Positions 17,577 to 25,536 of a stretch of 64,000 bases of DNA are shown here, one piece after another. Below the pieces are notes generated by a model. That model was not told the DNA's origin, did no database searches, and saw only the letters and a list, made by a program, of their open reading frames with translations. A program made the position numbers and the translations under genes. Positions within the stretch are counted from its first letter, which is position 1. Every line of letters begins with the position of its first letter. The stretch is from Crocinitomicaceae bacterium (GTDB lineage Bacteria; Bacteroidota; Bacteroidia; Flavobacteriales_D; Crocinitomicaceae). Where the stretch lies: positions 22,469 to 86,468 of the forward strand of contig JADJYC010000011.1 of the NCBI GenBank assembly GCA_016719925.1, read 5' to 3'.

Positions 17577-19565
17577 ATGAAACAAAACCTTTATACCTTT
17601 TTTGCGCTGTTTCTTTGTGTTTCTCTGAGTCATGCTCAGCTTGACCAATTTGACTCAATAATCGACCCTGCATTGTCAAGAGACCCTATAAGTGGTTACA
17701 GATGGTACTCTCAGCCTCATGTAGCGGCACCAGGAAATTGTTATGTCCAATATCAAAGCGCAACCGGCGATCTTGATAACGAAATGGTGCTGGAAAGGCA
17801 ATGGATTGATCCACAATTGGGAATGACTCATTATAAATTTCGACAAACTTATAAATCAGTCCCGGTTGAGATAGCCGGCTGTATAGAACACTTTCAAGGG
17901 AACTCGCTAGTCTTTGCTAACTCCAAACATGCCATTAATTTGAATCTTGATGTCACCCCTTCAATTTCGGTAGAAATGGCAAGAAGTATTTTAATTAAAT
18001 CGTTTCCTGATTCACATTTATTCGCTTGGGAAGATGAAACCTGGGAGGATGACCTACAACATGAACTTGATGATGAGTCAGCAACTTATTTTCCATCAGG
18101 CGAATTGATGTTGGCAATTGATAATTACAGCAATTTAACCTATGAAATCCCTGGCAGTAGATTTCGTCTTGCGTATAAATTTACGCTGGTTTGCTTAAGC
18201 CCTGAATTCAATTCTTCTTTTTGGGTTGATGCACACACCGGTGAGGTTTTTAAAACACTGTCCAATGAACACACAGATGGACCTGCGACTGTTACAAATA
18301 ATCCTTTGTTAGGCTATCATATTATTGATACGAGGGAGAGAAATTTTCCATTTAATGATTGGGTGTTAGAAACTGACAATGCTGATGTTAATATACATAC
18401 AAAATGGATGAATGGTTTGATTGCATGGAGTCTTCTTGACGAAATTGATGATGATGATGATGACTGGCTTGGTTCAGAAGTTGTTTCAACCACGGCGCAC
18501 TGGTACGCTACAAAGGCATGGGAATATTTTAGAGATGTGCATCTTCGTGATGGAATGGATGATGACAATAATAATGTTCGTATCCGTGTGGGATGGAATT
18601 ATGGAAGTCTTCAGGCTAAATATTCCAAGGAGGTTGGCACCGATAATATCTACCTTTCGTGGTATGACGGTATTTCTATGGGCAATTGGATAGATGTCAT
18701 TGCACACGAATATACTCATGGAGTGATAGCTTATTCAAGTGATCTGATTTATAGTGATGAGTCTGGCTCATTAAATGAATCGTTTGCAGATATTTTCGGC
18801 GAACTGATTGAACATCATACATATTCTGTTTATGGTGATCCTGACTGGCTTTCTAATCCTATTGCAAACAGATCTTTATCTAGCCCCAATTCCGGCGGTC
18901 AACATCCAACTTCAGCCATTTGCGTAAATGAAGATGGTAATCCTGATACTTATTTAGGCACTTATTATCATTCACTTACTGAATTTCCTGATTGTAATAG
19001 TGCCATAGTTCATAGCAATAGTGGTGTTCAAAATTTTTATTTCTATTTACTTGTAACCGGAGGGCTTGGAACCAATGATAATGGTGATGCTTATGACATA
19101 AGCGGAATAGGTATTCATGACGCTGAGGTTTTGGCGTATTGGACTTTGGTTAATGTCTTACAGGAGGGGTCGCAGTTTGCAGATTCACGAGAGGGCTGGC
19201 TGGCTTCTGCGCTATTATTTTTTGGAGAATGTTCCAATCAATATCACCAAGTAGCAAATTCTTGGTACGCAGTTGGTGTTGGGAACCAAAGCGAGTGTAT
19301 AGACGTTTTGGCCAATGAGAACCAAGTTTCATCGAATGTATCGATATATCCGAATCCATTTATAGATCAATTCTCCATCAATTGGAATAATGAAGAATTA
19401 TACACAATAAGTGTTTTTACTTTAGATGGAAAAGTTATTCATCATAACGAGAAAATAAGCGGAAATGTCAGCATTCTTCTCACACAAATTCCTGCTGGTA
19501 CTTATATTGTAGAATTGATGTCCTCGAGTTTTACATCTACGTACAAATTAGTAAAATCCGAGTGA
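17577..19565 (+). CDS. M4 (thermolysin-like) metalloprotease with T9SS sorting domain
   Basis: This 662-aa precursor has signal peptide MKQNLYTFFALFLCVSLSHAQ, an FTP/PepSY-like propeptide (for example FRLAYKFTLVCLSPEFNSSFWVDAHTGEVF), then the catalytic domain. The zinc site is complete: HEYTH at 377-381 and the third ligand E401 in GSLNESFADIFGE, spaced as in thermolysin. NSGVQNFYFYLLVTGG carries the region around the later catalytic His. The last 80 residues (ISIYPNPFIDQFSINWNNEELYTISVFTLDGKVI...IPAGTYIVELMSS) are a T9SS type A signal, so the enzyme is exported and cleaved at the cell surface. An acidic DDDDDD run at about 296-301 could bind calcium. The next gene overlaps the stop. Confidence 0.92.
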   Translation: MKQNLYTFFALFLCVSLSHAQLDQFDSIIDPALSRDPISGYRWYSQPHVAAPGNCYVQYQSATGDLDNEMVLERQWIDPQLGMTHYKFRQTYKSVPVEIAGCIEHFQGNSLVFANSKHAINLNLDVTPSISVEMARSILIKSFPDSHLFAWEDETWEDDLQHELDDESATYFPSGELMLAIDNYSNLTYEIPGSRFRLAYKFTLVCLSPEFNSSFWVDAHTGEVFKTLSNEHTDGPATVTNNPLLGYHIIDTRERNFPFNDWVLETDNADVNIHTKWMNGLIAWSLLDEIDDDDDDWLGSEVVSTTAHWYATKAWEYFRDVHLRDGMDDDNNNVRIRVGWNYGSLQAKYSKEVGTDNIYLSWYDGISMGNWIDVIAHEYTHGVIAYSSDLIYSDESGSLNESFADIFGELIEHHTYSVYGDPDWLSNPIANRSLSSPNSGGQHPTSAICVNEDGNPDTYLGTYYHSLTEFPDCNSAIVHSNSGVQNFYFYLLVTGGLGTNDNGDAYDISGIGIHDAEVLAYWTLVNVLQEGSQFADSREGWLASALLFFGECSNQYHQVANSWYAVGVGNQSECIDVLANENQVSSNVSIYPNPFIDQFSINWNNEELYTISVFTLDGKVIHHNEKISGNVSILLTQIPAGTYIVELMSSSFTSTYKLVKSE

Positions 19566-20251
19566 GAAACATTTTTGTCATATTAATTACTAGTTTGTGT
19601 TTTTTATCAAATGAAATAGTCTATGGACAGAGTAAAGAATTGTCTCACGAGAACAGGAATTCAATAAAATTAAATACAACCTTTTATAATTTCTTTGATG
19701 GTGGACCATTTATTCAAACCAATTATACTAGTGAGGCACATTGGTTGTCCAACTCCTATGGCGCTGAGTATTCTCGAAAAGTAGATTCAAAAAACTATTG
19801 GGGCGTTTCATTAGACTATTATGTGTTTCAAAATTGGAAGCCATATAATATAATGGAAAGAGGAACCTATGACTATAGGTATTTCATTGACTCAAGAGGT
19901 ATTTATCAAAGATCTATCTACGCTAAAAATAATTTCGAACTTTTCGCTGACGCATCCATTAGTTTGAGAATTGGTCATGAAAGCGTTTTTGGTGCATATG
20001 GCATGATAAATGATACGGTTGCTGAAGTTTTCGTTCTTTCAAAAACTCTTTTTGATTTCGGTCTTTCATTTGGTATTAAACCTCAATTATATTTGGGAAA
20101 ACACTTTCATTTTTTTAGTTCATTGGACTATACCTGCTATGCATATACTTTTGATTCTAAAGACCAAAACTACTCTTGGGACAGGGGCCCGACTTGGAAT
20201 ATGATCAGACTGACTTTTGGAATTGGAATTAATTTTGGTGTATTAAAATAA
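19562..20251 (+). CDS. Putative outer membrane beta-barrel protein
   Basis: The start is GTG at 19562, overlapping the protease stop (GTGA), so translation is coupled. The 229 aa begin with a signal peptide ending near VYGQS, followed by alternating aromatic/polar strands (WLSNSYGAEYSRKV, NYWGVSLDYYVFQNW, NNFELFADASISLRIG, LGKHFHFFSSLDYTCYAYTF). The end is a strand-like MIRLTFGIGINFGVLK, as in small outer membrane barrels of 8-10 strands. No family name is assigned. Coupling to the M4 protease hints at a joint role at the surface, which is inference. Confidence 0.7.
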   Translation: MRNIFVILITSLCFLSNEIVYGQSKELSHENRNSIKLNTTFYNFFDGGPFIQTNYTSEAHWLSNSYGAEYSRKVDSKNYWGVSLDYYVFQNWKPYNIMERGTYDYRYFIDSRGIYQRSIYAKNNFELFADASISLRIGHESVFGAYGMINDTVAEVFVLSKTLFDFGLSFGIKPQLYLGKHFHFFSSLDYTCYAYTFDSKDQNYSWDRGPTWNMIRLTFGIGINFGVLK

Positions 20252-20562
20252 GTCACTCCTGAAGCAAATTTTAATCAAAGATTTCTGTCAAGTGACCTTG
20301 GCCTTTTACCCGAGCAAAATTATCATTTATCAATTAAACAAAAAATGTTTGAATATCGGTCACACCATCCTCCTTTTCGGTTCGATAATTGCCATGAGGT
20401 CGTTTATCAGCTCCATGTCTTCAAGAAATTGGTTCGATTTTGTATACGTCCAGTGTACTAAAAATCAGAGCGAGAAACAGAGCGAGAGCGAAGTTGCAAG
20501 CTCTGATTTTTTTCTTCGTTCACTTCTGTTTATCATTCTCATTCTGTTTCTCGCTCTCTACT
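20252..20562. repeat. Intergenic hairpins between convergent genes
   Basis: AAAATCAGAGC (20461-20471) pairs with GCTCTGATTTT (20500-20510), followed by T residues, a good bidirectional-type terminator for the OMP gene. A second inverted pair, GAGCGAGAAACAG (20468-20480) with CTGTTTCTCGCTC (20544-20556), overlaps it, so two alternative folds compete. No gene is supported here. Confidence 0.65.
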
Positions 20563-21759
20563 TCACTCCATCCTCCGCAAAATAATCAGTGCTGAAAAAA
20601 CAGTCAGTATCCCAACAACTATAATAGAAATTTCTATGTTATAAAAATCCGCGATTAATCCAGTTAGCAGTGCACCTATAGCATAGCCCAAGTCACGCCA
20701 CAATCTGAAAATTCCCAAACTTTTTGCGCGGTCGGTTGGATGTGTGTTTTCAGCTACAGTTGCCAAAAAAGTTGGATAGACTAATGCGGTTCCAAATCCA
20801 AGAATGACGGAAAGAAAAATAAAATGGAATTTGGTTGTGGCCAGAACAAAAAATAAAAGCGCAATGCCTTGTAACAACATTCCCCAAAAGAGTAAAAGTT
20901 TTTTTGAAAACTGATCAGCCATTTTGCCGGTGAATAATTGTCCCAATCCCCATACCGCCGGATAGATTGCAGTAATTATTCCGATTTCATAAAGGTCGAA
21001 TTTTTTTTGTGCGAGCAGAATCGGAAATAGGCCCCAGGTCATTCCGTCATTGAGGTTGTTGATCAATCCTGCCTGCGTAACTGAACCCAGATTTTTGTTT
21101 TTCCAGGTAGTTTCCCAAAAGACATGTTTGAGTTTTGGAATTTTGTTTTCTGCTGATTCGAGTGAAACATGTCCGCTGGTATCTTTTATCAGAAAAATGC
21201 TGAAAAATAATCCCAGGGCAACCAACACGATTCCAATATAAAACGGATAAGGTCTTACTCCATATTCACTGGCAATATATCCTGAAAAAAATGCAACAAT
21301 AGCAACTGCAAGATATCCTGCAAATTCATTTAGTCCCATTGCAAATCCTCTCTGTTTATCTCCAACAAGATCAATTTTCATCACTACTGTTGAAGACCAG
21401 GTGAGACCTTGATTGATTCCGAGTAAAACGTTGGCTGCCACAATCCAGTTCCAGTTATCGGCAAGCATTAAAATGAACGGGACTGGAATACCAATAATCC
21501 ATCCAATAATTAAAAGTTTTTTTCTGCCAAATTTATTTGCAAGTGCGCCGGTAAAATAATTGGTTAATGCTTTTACAATACCAAAGACAATGATAAAAGA
21601 AAGAACCACTGAAGTGGCCGCAAGATGAAATTCTTTTTCGGCAATTTCAGGAAGAATAGTTCGTTCCAGTCCAACCATGCCTCCGACAAACGCATTTACT
21701 ATCACTAGTAAAACAAACTGGCTTAGATTTTCTTTGAGACCTAATTTTATGTTGGTCAT
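20563..21759 (-). CDS. MFS transporter
   Basis: This is 398 aa with 12 predicted membrane helices, the standard major facilitator size. The cytoplasmic loop between helices 2 and 3 has the MFS motif GALANKFGRKKLLIIG, and its counterpart in the second half is GKMADQFSKKLLLFWG. An EFAGYLAVAIVAFFSGYIASEYGVRP segment resembles motif C of drug and metabolite antiporters. It acts in the cytoplasmic membrane; the substrate cannot be read from sequence. It is transcribed alone, convergent to the OMP gene. Confidence 0.88.
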   Translation of the reverse strand: MTNIKLGLKENLSQFVLLVIVNAFVGGMVGLERTILPEIAEKEFHLAATSVVLSFIIVFGIVKALTNYFTGALANKFGRKKLLIIGWIIGIPVPFILMLADNWNWIVAANVLLGINQGLTWSSTVVMKIDLVGDKQRGFAMGLNEFAGYLAVAIVAFFSGYIASEYGVRPYPFYIGIVLVALGLFFSIFLIKDTSGHVSLESAENKIPKLKHVFWETTWKNKNLGSVTQAGLINNLNDGMTWGLFPILLAQKKFDLYEIGIITAIYPAVWGLGQLFTGKMADQFSKKLLLFWGMLLQGIALLFFVLATTKFHFIFLSVILGFGTALVYPTFLATVAENTHPTDRAKSLGIFRLWRDLGYAIGALLTGLIADFYNIEISIIVVGILTVFSALIILRRME

Positions 21760-22014
21760 TTTTTTAAGTTGAATGATAAAATTAGGAATAATTAGTGTTC
21801 TGCTTCAGATAATCCGGTTGATCAGTTTATAAAATACATTGAATAATCTTGAAACAGAGTTACCGTATCCTTTATCATGTAATTATTCTTTATTTCGGCT
21901 TCTGTTAATTGATATTCAGTCCAAATAGTATTTCTGTCAGCTAGTTGTCTGACTTGTGAAAATCAGATCGCGTGTTTAGTAATTCCTGACAATTTTCCTA
22001 TCAAAAGAATTATG

Positions 22015-22022
22015 TACATTTG
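22015..22022 (+). promoter_or_regulatory. Putative -7 promoter box of the DUF4920 gene
   Basis: TACATTTG matches TAnnTTTG and lies 22 nt before the ATG at 22044. The -33 region 21992-21995 (ATTT) is a weak match. Confidence 0.45.
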
Positions 22023-22043
22023 GCCATATTTAATTTATATCTC

Positions 22044-22640
22044 ATGAAAAAAATAGTTTATGTTTCCGCTGTAATTACAACTTTTGGTTTTGCATCTTGC
22101 TGCGGATTTTGCGGTAAAGAGGATGAAGCCGCAGGGCACGGTCATGATTCAACTGCAACAACAGAAGAGCATCATGAAGAGGAAGAATCTGCAATTGCAT
22201 TTGACGGAGTAGACAAAGGAGAATATACTTTATTCGGCCATACCGATATTACTGCAGATGGTGCAGTATCAATGACTGAAATGTTTACACAGATGGAAGC
22301 AACAGGATCATTCAATGACAAAGTGAATGTAAACATTGCTGAGGTTTGTCAGAAAGCGGGTTGCTGGATTACATTTAATAATGAAGCAGGAGAGCCGGTA
22401 AGAGTTTTCTTCCGTGATCATTTTACCATTCCAATTGAAACTCCGGCAGGTACAGAAGCCGTATTATACGGTAAGCTGGTAGTAGATACGTTGAGCGTAG
22501 ACTTCCAGAAACATTTGCTGGATGATGCGAAAGAAGCAGGTGAAGAGGTAAGTCAAGCAGAGTACGATGCCATTACACAAGATAAAATTGAAACTACGTT
22601 TGATTGCGAATCAATCCTGGTGAAAAAAGCAGCTCATTAA
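22044..22640 (+). CDS. DUF4920 lipoprotein
   Basis: Starting at the ATG at 22044 gives about 198 aa with a lipoprotein signal (MKKIVYVSAVITTFGFASC, Cys at lipobox) and a His/Glu-rich linker (GHGHDSTATTEEHHEEEE) that could bind metal. The DUF4920 domain follows: VNVNIAEVCQKAGCWITFNNEAGEPVRVFFRDHFTIP with the conserved CxxxGCW, then GTEAVLYGKLVVDTLSVDFQKHLLDDA. The Cys and His residues suggest copper or other metal binding in the periplasm. This is family-level inference. A strong terminator follows. Confidence 0.85.
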   Translation: MKKIVYVSAVITTFGFASCCGFCGKEDEAAGHGHDSTATTEEHHEEEESAIAFDGVDKGEYTLFGHTDITADGAVSMTEMFTQMEATGSFNDKVNVNIAEVCQKAGCWITFNNEAGEPVRVFFRDHFTIPIETPAGTEAVLYGKLVVDTLSVDFQKHLLDDAKEAGEEVSQAEYDAITQDKIETTFDCESILVKKAAH

Positions 22641-22660
22641 AAACAGATATTTTAAACTAA

Positions 22661-22700
22661 AAATCCCGTCTTCAGTTTTTTGGAGACGGGATTTTTTTTT
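22661..22700 (+). terminator. Intrinsic terminator after the DUF4920 gene
   Basis: AAATCCCGTCT (22661-22671) pairs perfectly with AGACGGGATTT (22684-22694) over 11 bp, followed by a T run. Confidence 0.92.
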
Positions 22701-22714
22701 GATATTTTCGAAAG

Positions 22715-23284
22715 ATGAAATTACTGAGATACAAAACTGAATTTTCACATTATTGAAAATTATTGTACCCATAACCGGAATCATTTTTTCAATTGGAGTA
22801 TTGGTACCATTTTTTTGTATTTCTGGTTTGATCTATTATTCATTGGGGGGGAAACTGTACTGAAAATATTCAGTGCTGCTCAATCAACTTTTGGCAATCG
22901 GCTCGGGACTTTTTTCAGATTCATTTTGATCTTCACTGTATTGCTTTTTTTTATGATGATTGTTGCCGGAATGTCATTTGACGGCGCAGGCAAAGGAAAC
23001 ATGGAAGCCCGCTTTGAACCGGAAGTAATTTATGGTCTGGTAATAGTTTATTTGCTGGAATATTTCATTGGATTTATTTTTTCTGGTGATTATAAAAATA
23101 TACGTCTGCTCAGGTTGAAATAAAAACGTATGGACTGGTTGCGTTGATTTTTTTTCTGCTGGTAGGCATGACTCTTCTCCTTCGGTTTGTTGTTCCTGCT
23201 GATACAAAAAATTATGTTTTGGGAATCTCTCTTGTAGTTGCCCGTCAGCTGGCAGAATATTTTCTTCTGAAAAACAAAAAATAA
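22715..23284 (+). CDS. Multi-pass membrane protein, unknown (three frameshifts)
   Basis: With three single-base corrections one frame runs from ATG 22715 to TAA 23284. It reads MKLLRYKTEFF..., TLLKIIVPITGIIFSIGVLVPFFCISGLIYYSLGG, ETVLKIFSAAQSTFG, FILIFTVLLFFMMIVAGMSF, VIYGLVIVYLLEYFIGFIF, then VEIKTYGLVALIFFLLVGMTLLLRFVVP and VVARQLAEYFLLKNKK. The breaks are near 22750 (T run), at the run of eight G around 22848 and near 23100. The result is about 190 aa with five hydrophobic segments. The family is not recognised. The left two thirds could also be read as three unrelated short frames, but the smooth joining of hydrophobic segments argues for one gene. Confidence 0.6.
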
Positions 23285-23445
23285 TTTTTTTCAATCTCAA
23301 CATTTTTCTAAGGGATATTTTTTGTCCTTATTTTTCCCGTTCCTGATCATTTGATTTTTTCATGATTTTGATTTTCCGGATTCTGGCCGGAGGGTATTGT
23401 TTTGCTTATATCCAAACGAATTGGTTTTTCAACAAGTTTTAAAAA

Positions 23446-23584
23446 GTCCCACAATTTACCACCAGAACAATAGCTATTAAAAAGCCTTATAAATACTGTA
23501 ACCAAATGCAAATTTGTGCGTATAGTACTACCATCATGAGTCAAAAGTTATCAACAGACTTCGGTTTAGTGGTAATTTGTGGGA
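23446..23584 (+). promoter_or_regulatory. Putative MraZ operator, two inverted double boxes
   Basis: GTGGT-AATTT-GTGGG at 23569-23583 consists of two GTGG boxes with the 10-bp period known for MraZ sites (TGGGN repeats spaced by 5 nt). An inverted copy, reading GTGGT-AAATT-GTGGG on the minus strand, lies at 23447-23462. The pair frames about 105 bp upstream of mraZ. Autoregulation by MraZ is established in E. coli; its use here is inferred from position and sequence. Confidence 0.6.
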
Positions 23585-23620
23585 GATTAACAATTATTTT
23601 TACACTCTAATCCACGTAAA

Positions 23621-24085
23621 ATGGCCGGTTTAGTAGGAGAATTCGAATGTGCGCTTGATTCCAAAGGGAGATTTCTTTTCCCTTCAGGGTTAAGAAAGCA
23701 ATTGGATCCAACTGCTAATGAAATTTTCATGATGAACAAGGGCTTTGAAAACTGCCTGACACTTTACCCGATGAATGAATGGGATAAAGTGAGCAGCAAA
23801 CTTTCAAAACTGAATTTGTTCAAACCGAAAAACCGGATGTTTTACCGCTTGTTTCACCAGGGTGCGAAACAACTTACGCTTGATAATGTCGGGCGTATTT
23901 TGATTCCAGCCGCAATGATGGAGCGCATTGGATTGAAGAAAGAAATAATGTTAACGGCGTATAATGACAGGATTGAAATCTGGGACAAAAAAGAGTACTT
24001 CAAATTAATGAAGGAAAATATGTCTGATTTCGCTGACCTGGCAGATGAGGTGATGGGAGAAACTGACTCCGGCCATGACGAATAG
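23621..24085 (+). CDS. mraZ: Transcriptional regulator MraZ
   Basis: The 154 aa hold two SpoVT/AbrB-like repeats: GEFECALDSKGRFLFPSGLRKQL at the N-terminus and QLTLDNVGRILIPAAMMERIGLKKEIMLTAYNDRIEIWDKKEY in the second half. MraZ forms a ring that binds repeats upstream of its own gene and controls the dcw cluster. The gene is first in the long operon and overlaps rsmH by 11 bp. The spacer upstream carries two inverted GTGG boxes. Confidence 0.96.
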   Translation: MAGLVGEFECALDSKGRFLFPSGLRKQLDPTANEIFMMNKGFENCLTLYPMNEWDKVSSKLSKLNLFKPKNRMFYRLFHQGAKQLTLDNVGRILIPAAMMERIGLKKEIMLTAYNDRIEIWDKKEYFKLMKENMSDFADLADEVMGETDSGHDE

Positions 24086-24983
24086 TGTATATCACACACC
24101 AGTACTTTTTAATGAATCAATTGACGCACTGAATATCCCAAAATCAGGTGTAGTTATTGATGTCACATTTGGTGGTGGTGGCCATTCAAGAGAAATTCTT
24201 AATCGCCTGGGTAAAAAAGGAATTCTTGTTTCTTTTGATCAGGATGATGATGCACTCGCAAACCGCATTGATGATTCCCGCTTCATTCTTGTAAATTCTA
24301 ATTTCCGTTTCCTGATCAATTTCGTTCGGTTTTATGATCTGATGGGCGTTGATGCAATCCTTGCTGATCTTGGTGTTTCATCTCATCAGTTTGATACCGG
24401 TGACAGAGGATTTTCAATTCGTGAAGAAGGAAAACTGGATATGCGTATGAACCGCAACGCATCTTTATCTGCCCACAAGGTCATCAACCATTATTCAGAA
24501 ATTGATTTGTTCCGGGTTTTTAATTCGTATGCTGATTTGCAGAATACAAAAAAAGTTGTTTATGCAATTTCTGCGCAGCGAAAAAAATCAAAAATCGAAA
24601 CAACAAAACAACTGGTTGATTTATTATCTCCGTTAGTTCCGCCACAAAAACAACATCAGTTTTTAGCTCAGGTTTTTCAGGCAATCCGCATTGAAGTGAA
24701 TGATGAAATGGGTGCGCTGATGGATATGCTCGAGCAATGTTCTAAAGTGCTTAAAAAGGGTGGTAGACTGGTAGTAATATCTTATCACAGTATTGAAGAC
24801 AGAATAGTTAAAAATTTTATACGCAGCGGCAATTTTGAAGGTGAACTGGATAAAGATGTGTATGGAGTAGTCTCTAAACCCTTTGATGCAATAAATACAA
24901 AACCAATGGTTCCTTCTGATGAAGAACTGGAAAGAAACCCAAGGTCAAGAAGTGCCAAGATGCGGGTGGCCGTGAAGAATTGA
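24075..24983 (+). CDS. rsmH: 16S rRNA (cytosine1402-N4)-methyltransferase RsmH
   Basis: The 302 aa have the family hallmarks: YHTPVLFNESIDAL, SAM-binding VIDVTFGGGGHSREIL, DAILADLGVSSHQFD, RGFSIREEGKLDMRMN, and HQFLAQVFQAIRIEVNDEMGAL, with VVISYHSIEDRIVKNFI near the end. It methylates N4 of C1402 in 16S rRNA in the decoding centre. The ATG at 24075 lies inside the mraZ end. This is the usual second gene of the dcw cluster. Confidence 0.97.
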   Translation: MTNSVYHTPVLFNESIDALNIPKSGVVIDVTFGGGGHSREILNRLGKKGILVSFDQDDDALANRIDDSRFILVNSNFRFLINFVRFYDLMGVDAILADLGVSSHQFDTGDRGFSIREEGKLDMRMNRNASLSAHKVINHYSEIDLFRVFNSYADLQNTKKVVYAISAQRKKSKIETTKQLVDLLSPLVPPQKQHQFLAQVFQAIRIEVNDEMGALMDMLEQCSKVLKKGGRLVVISYHSIEDRIVKNFIRSGNFEGELDKDVYGVVSKPFDAINTKPMVPSDEELERNPRSRSAKMRVAVKN

Positions 24984-24993
24984 GTGAATTCAA

Positions 24994-25103
24994 CAGGCAA
25001 AAGGAAAATGCCAAAAAACAGACAAGAAAGAATGAATGAAAACCAAAAATAATATAACTCAAACCAAAAAATCTTTTGCCTTTTTCACTTTGGCTTTTGC
25101 CTG
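24994..25103. repeat. Interrupted palindrome between rsmH and ftsL
   Basis: CAGGCAAAAG (24994-25003) and CTTTTGCCTG (25094-25103) are perfect inverted arms 90 nt apart, each followed inwards by a GCCAAA-type word. The same AGGCAAAAGCCA word forms an inverted pair at 37473-37543. Confidence 0.55.
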
Positions 25104-25109
25104 AAAAAA

Positions 25110-25536
25110 ATGAACGAATACAACGAAAATAGTGAACCAAAACAAAAAGCTGCTGAAGAAGAAGTAAAGGAAAACGTGCAGCCGGAAGAAAAAAAGAAAG
25201 ACAAACTTTTTTCAGGACGGACAATTGTTCAGATAATCAACGGTGAGTTTTTAACCAGAGATTATTTTCTGAAAAATCTTCCTTTCACTTTTTATATCGG
25301 CTTTTTGTTTGTGGTAATTATTGCCTGGGGATATTACGGAGAGACAGTGACTAAAAAAAGAAGTACAACTTGAAAAAGAACTGGGTGAACTGAATTCAGA
25401 ATATTATACACTGACAGCTGATTACAATATGCAGCGTGGCAGAAGACAGATTGCACTGAGACTTGCCCCTGTCGGTGTTCAGGAAAGCACAAGTTCACCA
25501 AAAAAAATACGCGTTAGAAAATACGTGTTTGAATAA
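25110..25536 (+). CDS. ftsL: FtsL-like division protein (one frameshift)
   Basis: The position between rsmH and ftsI and the layout both fit FtsL. An acidic/basic cytoplasmic tail (NEYNENSEPKQKAAEEEVKE...) is followed by one membrane helix (LPFTFYIGFLFVVIIAWGYY) and a coiled-coil periplasmic part. The frame breaks in the run of seven A at 25353-25359; with six A the sequence continues KKEVQLEKELGELNSEYYTLTADYNMQRGRRQIALRLAPVGVQES and stops at 25536, sharing one base with the ftsI ATG. The total is about 142 aa. FtsL with FtsQ and DivIC activates septal wall synthesis by FtsWI. Bacteroidota FtsL proteins diverge strongly, so the name rests on context plus topology. Confidence 0.8.

Noticed and set aside
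23545..23560. DnaA-box-like TTATCAACA upstream of mraZ
   Set aside because: A single box with one mismatch and no AT-rich unwinding region or dnaA gene nearby. It is likely chance.
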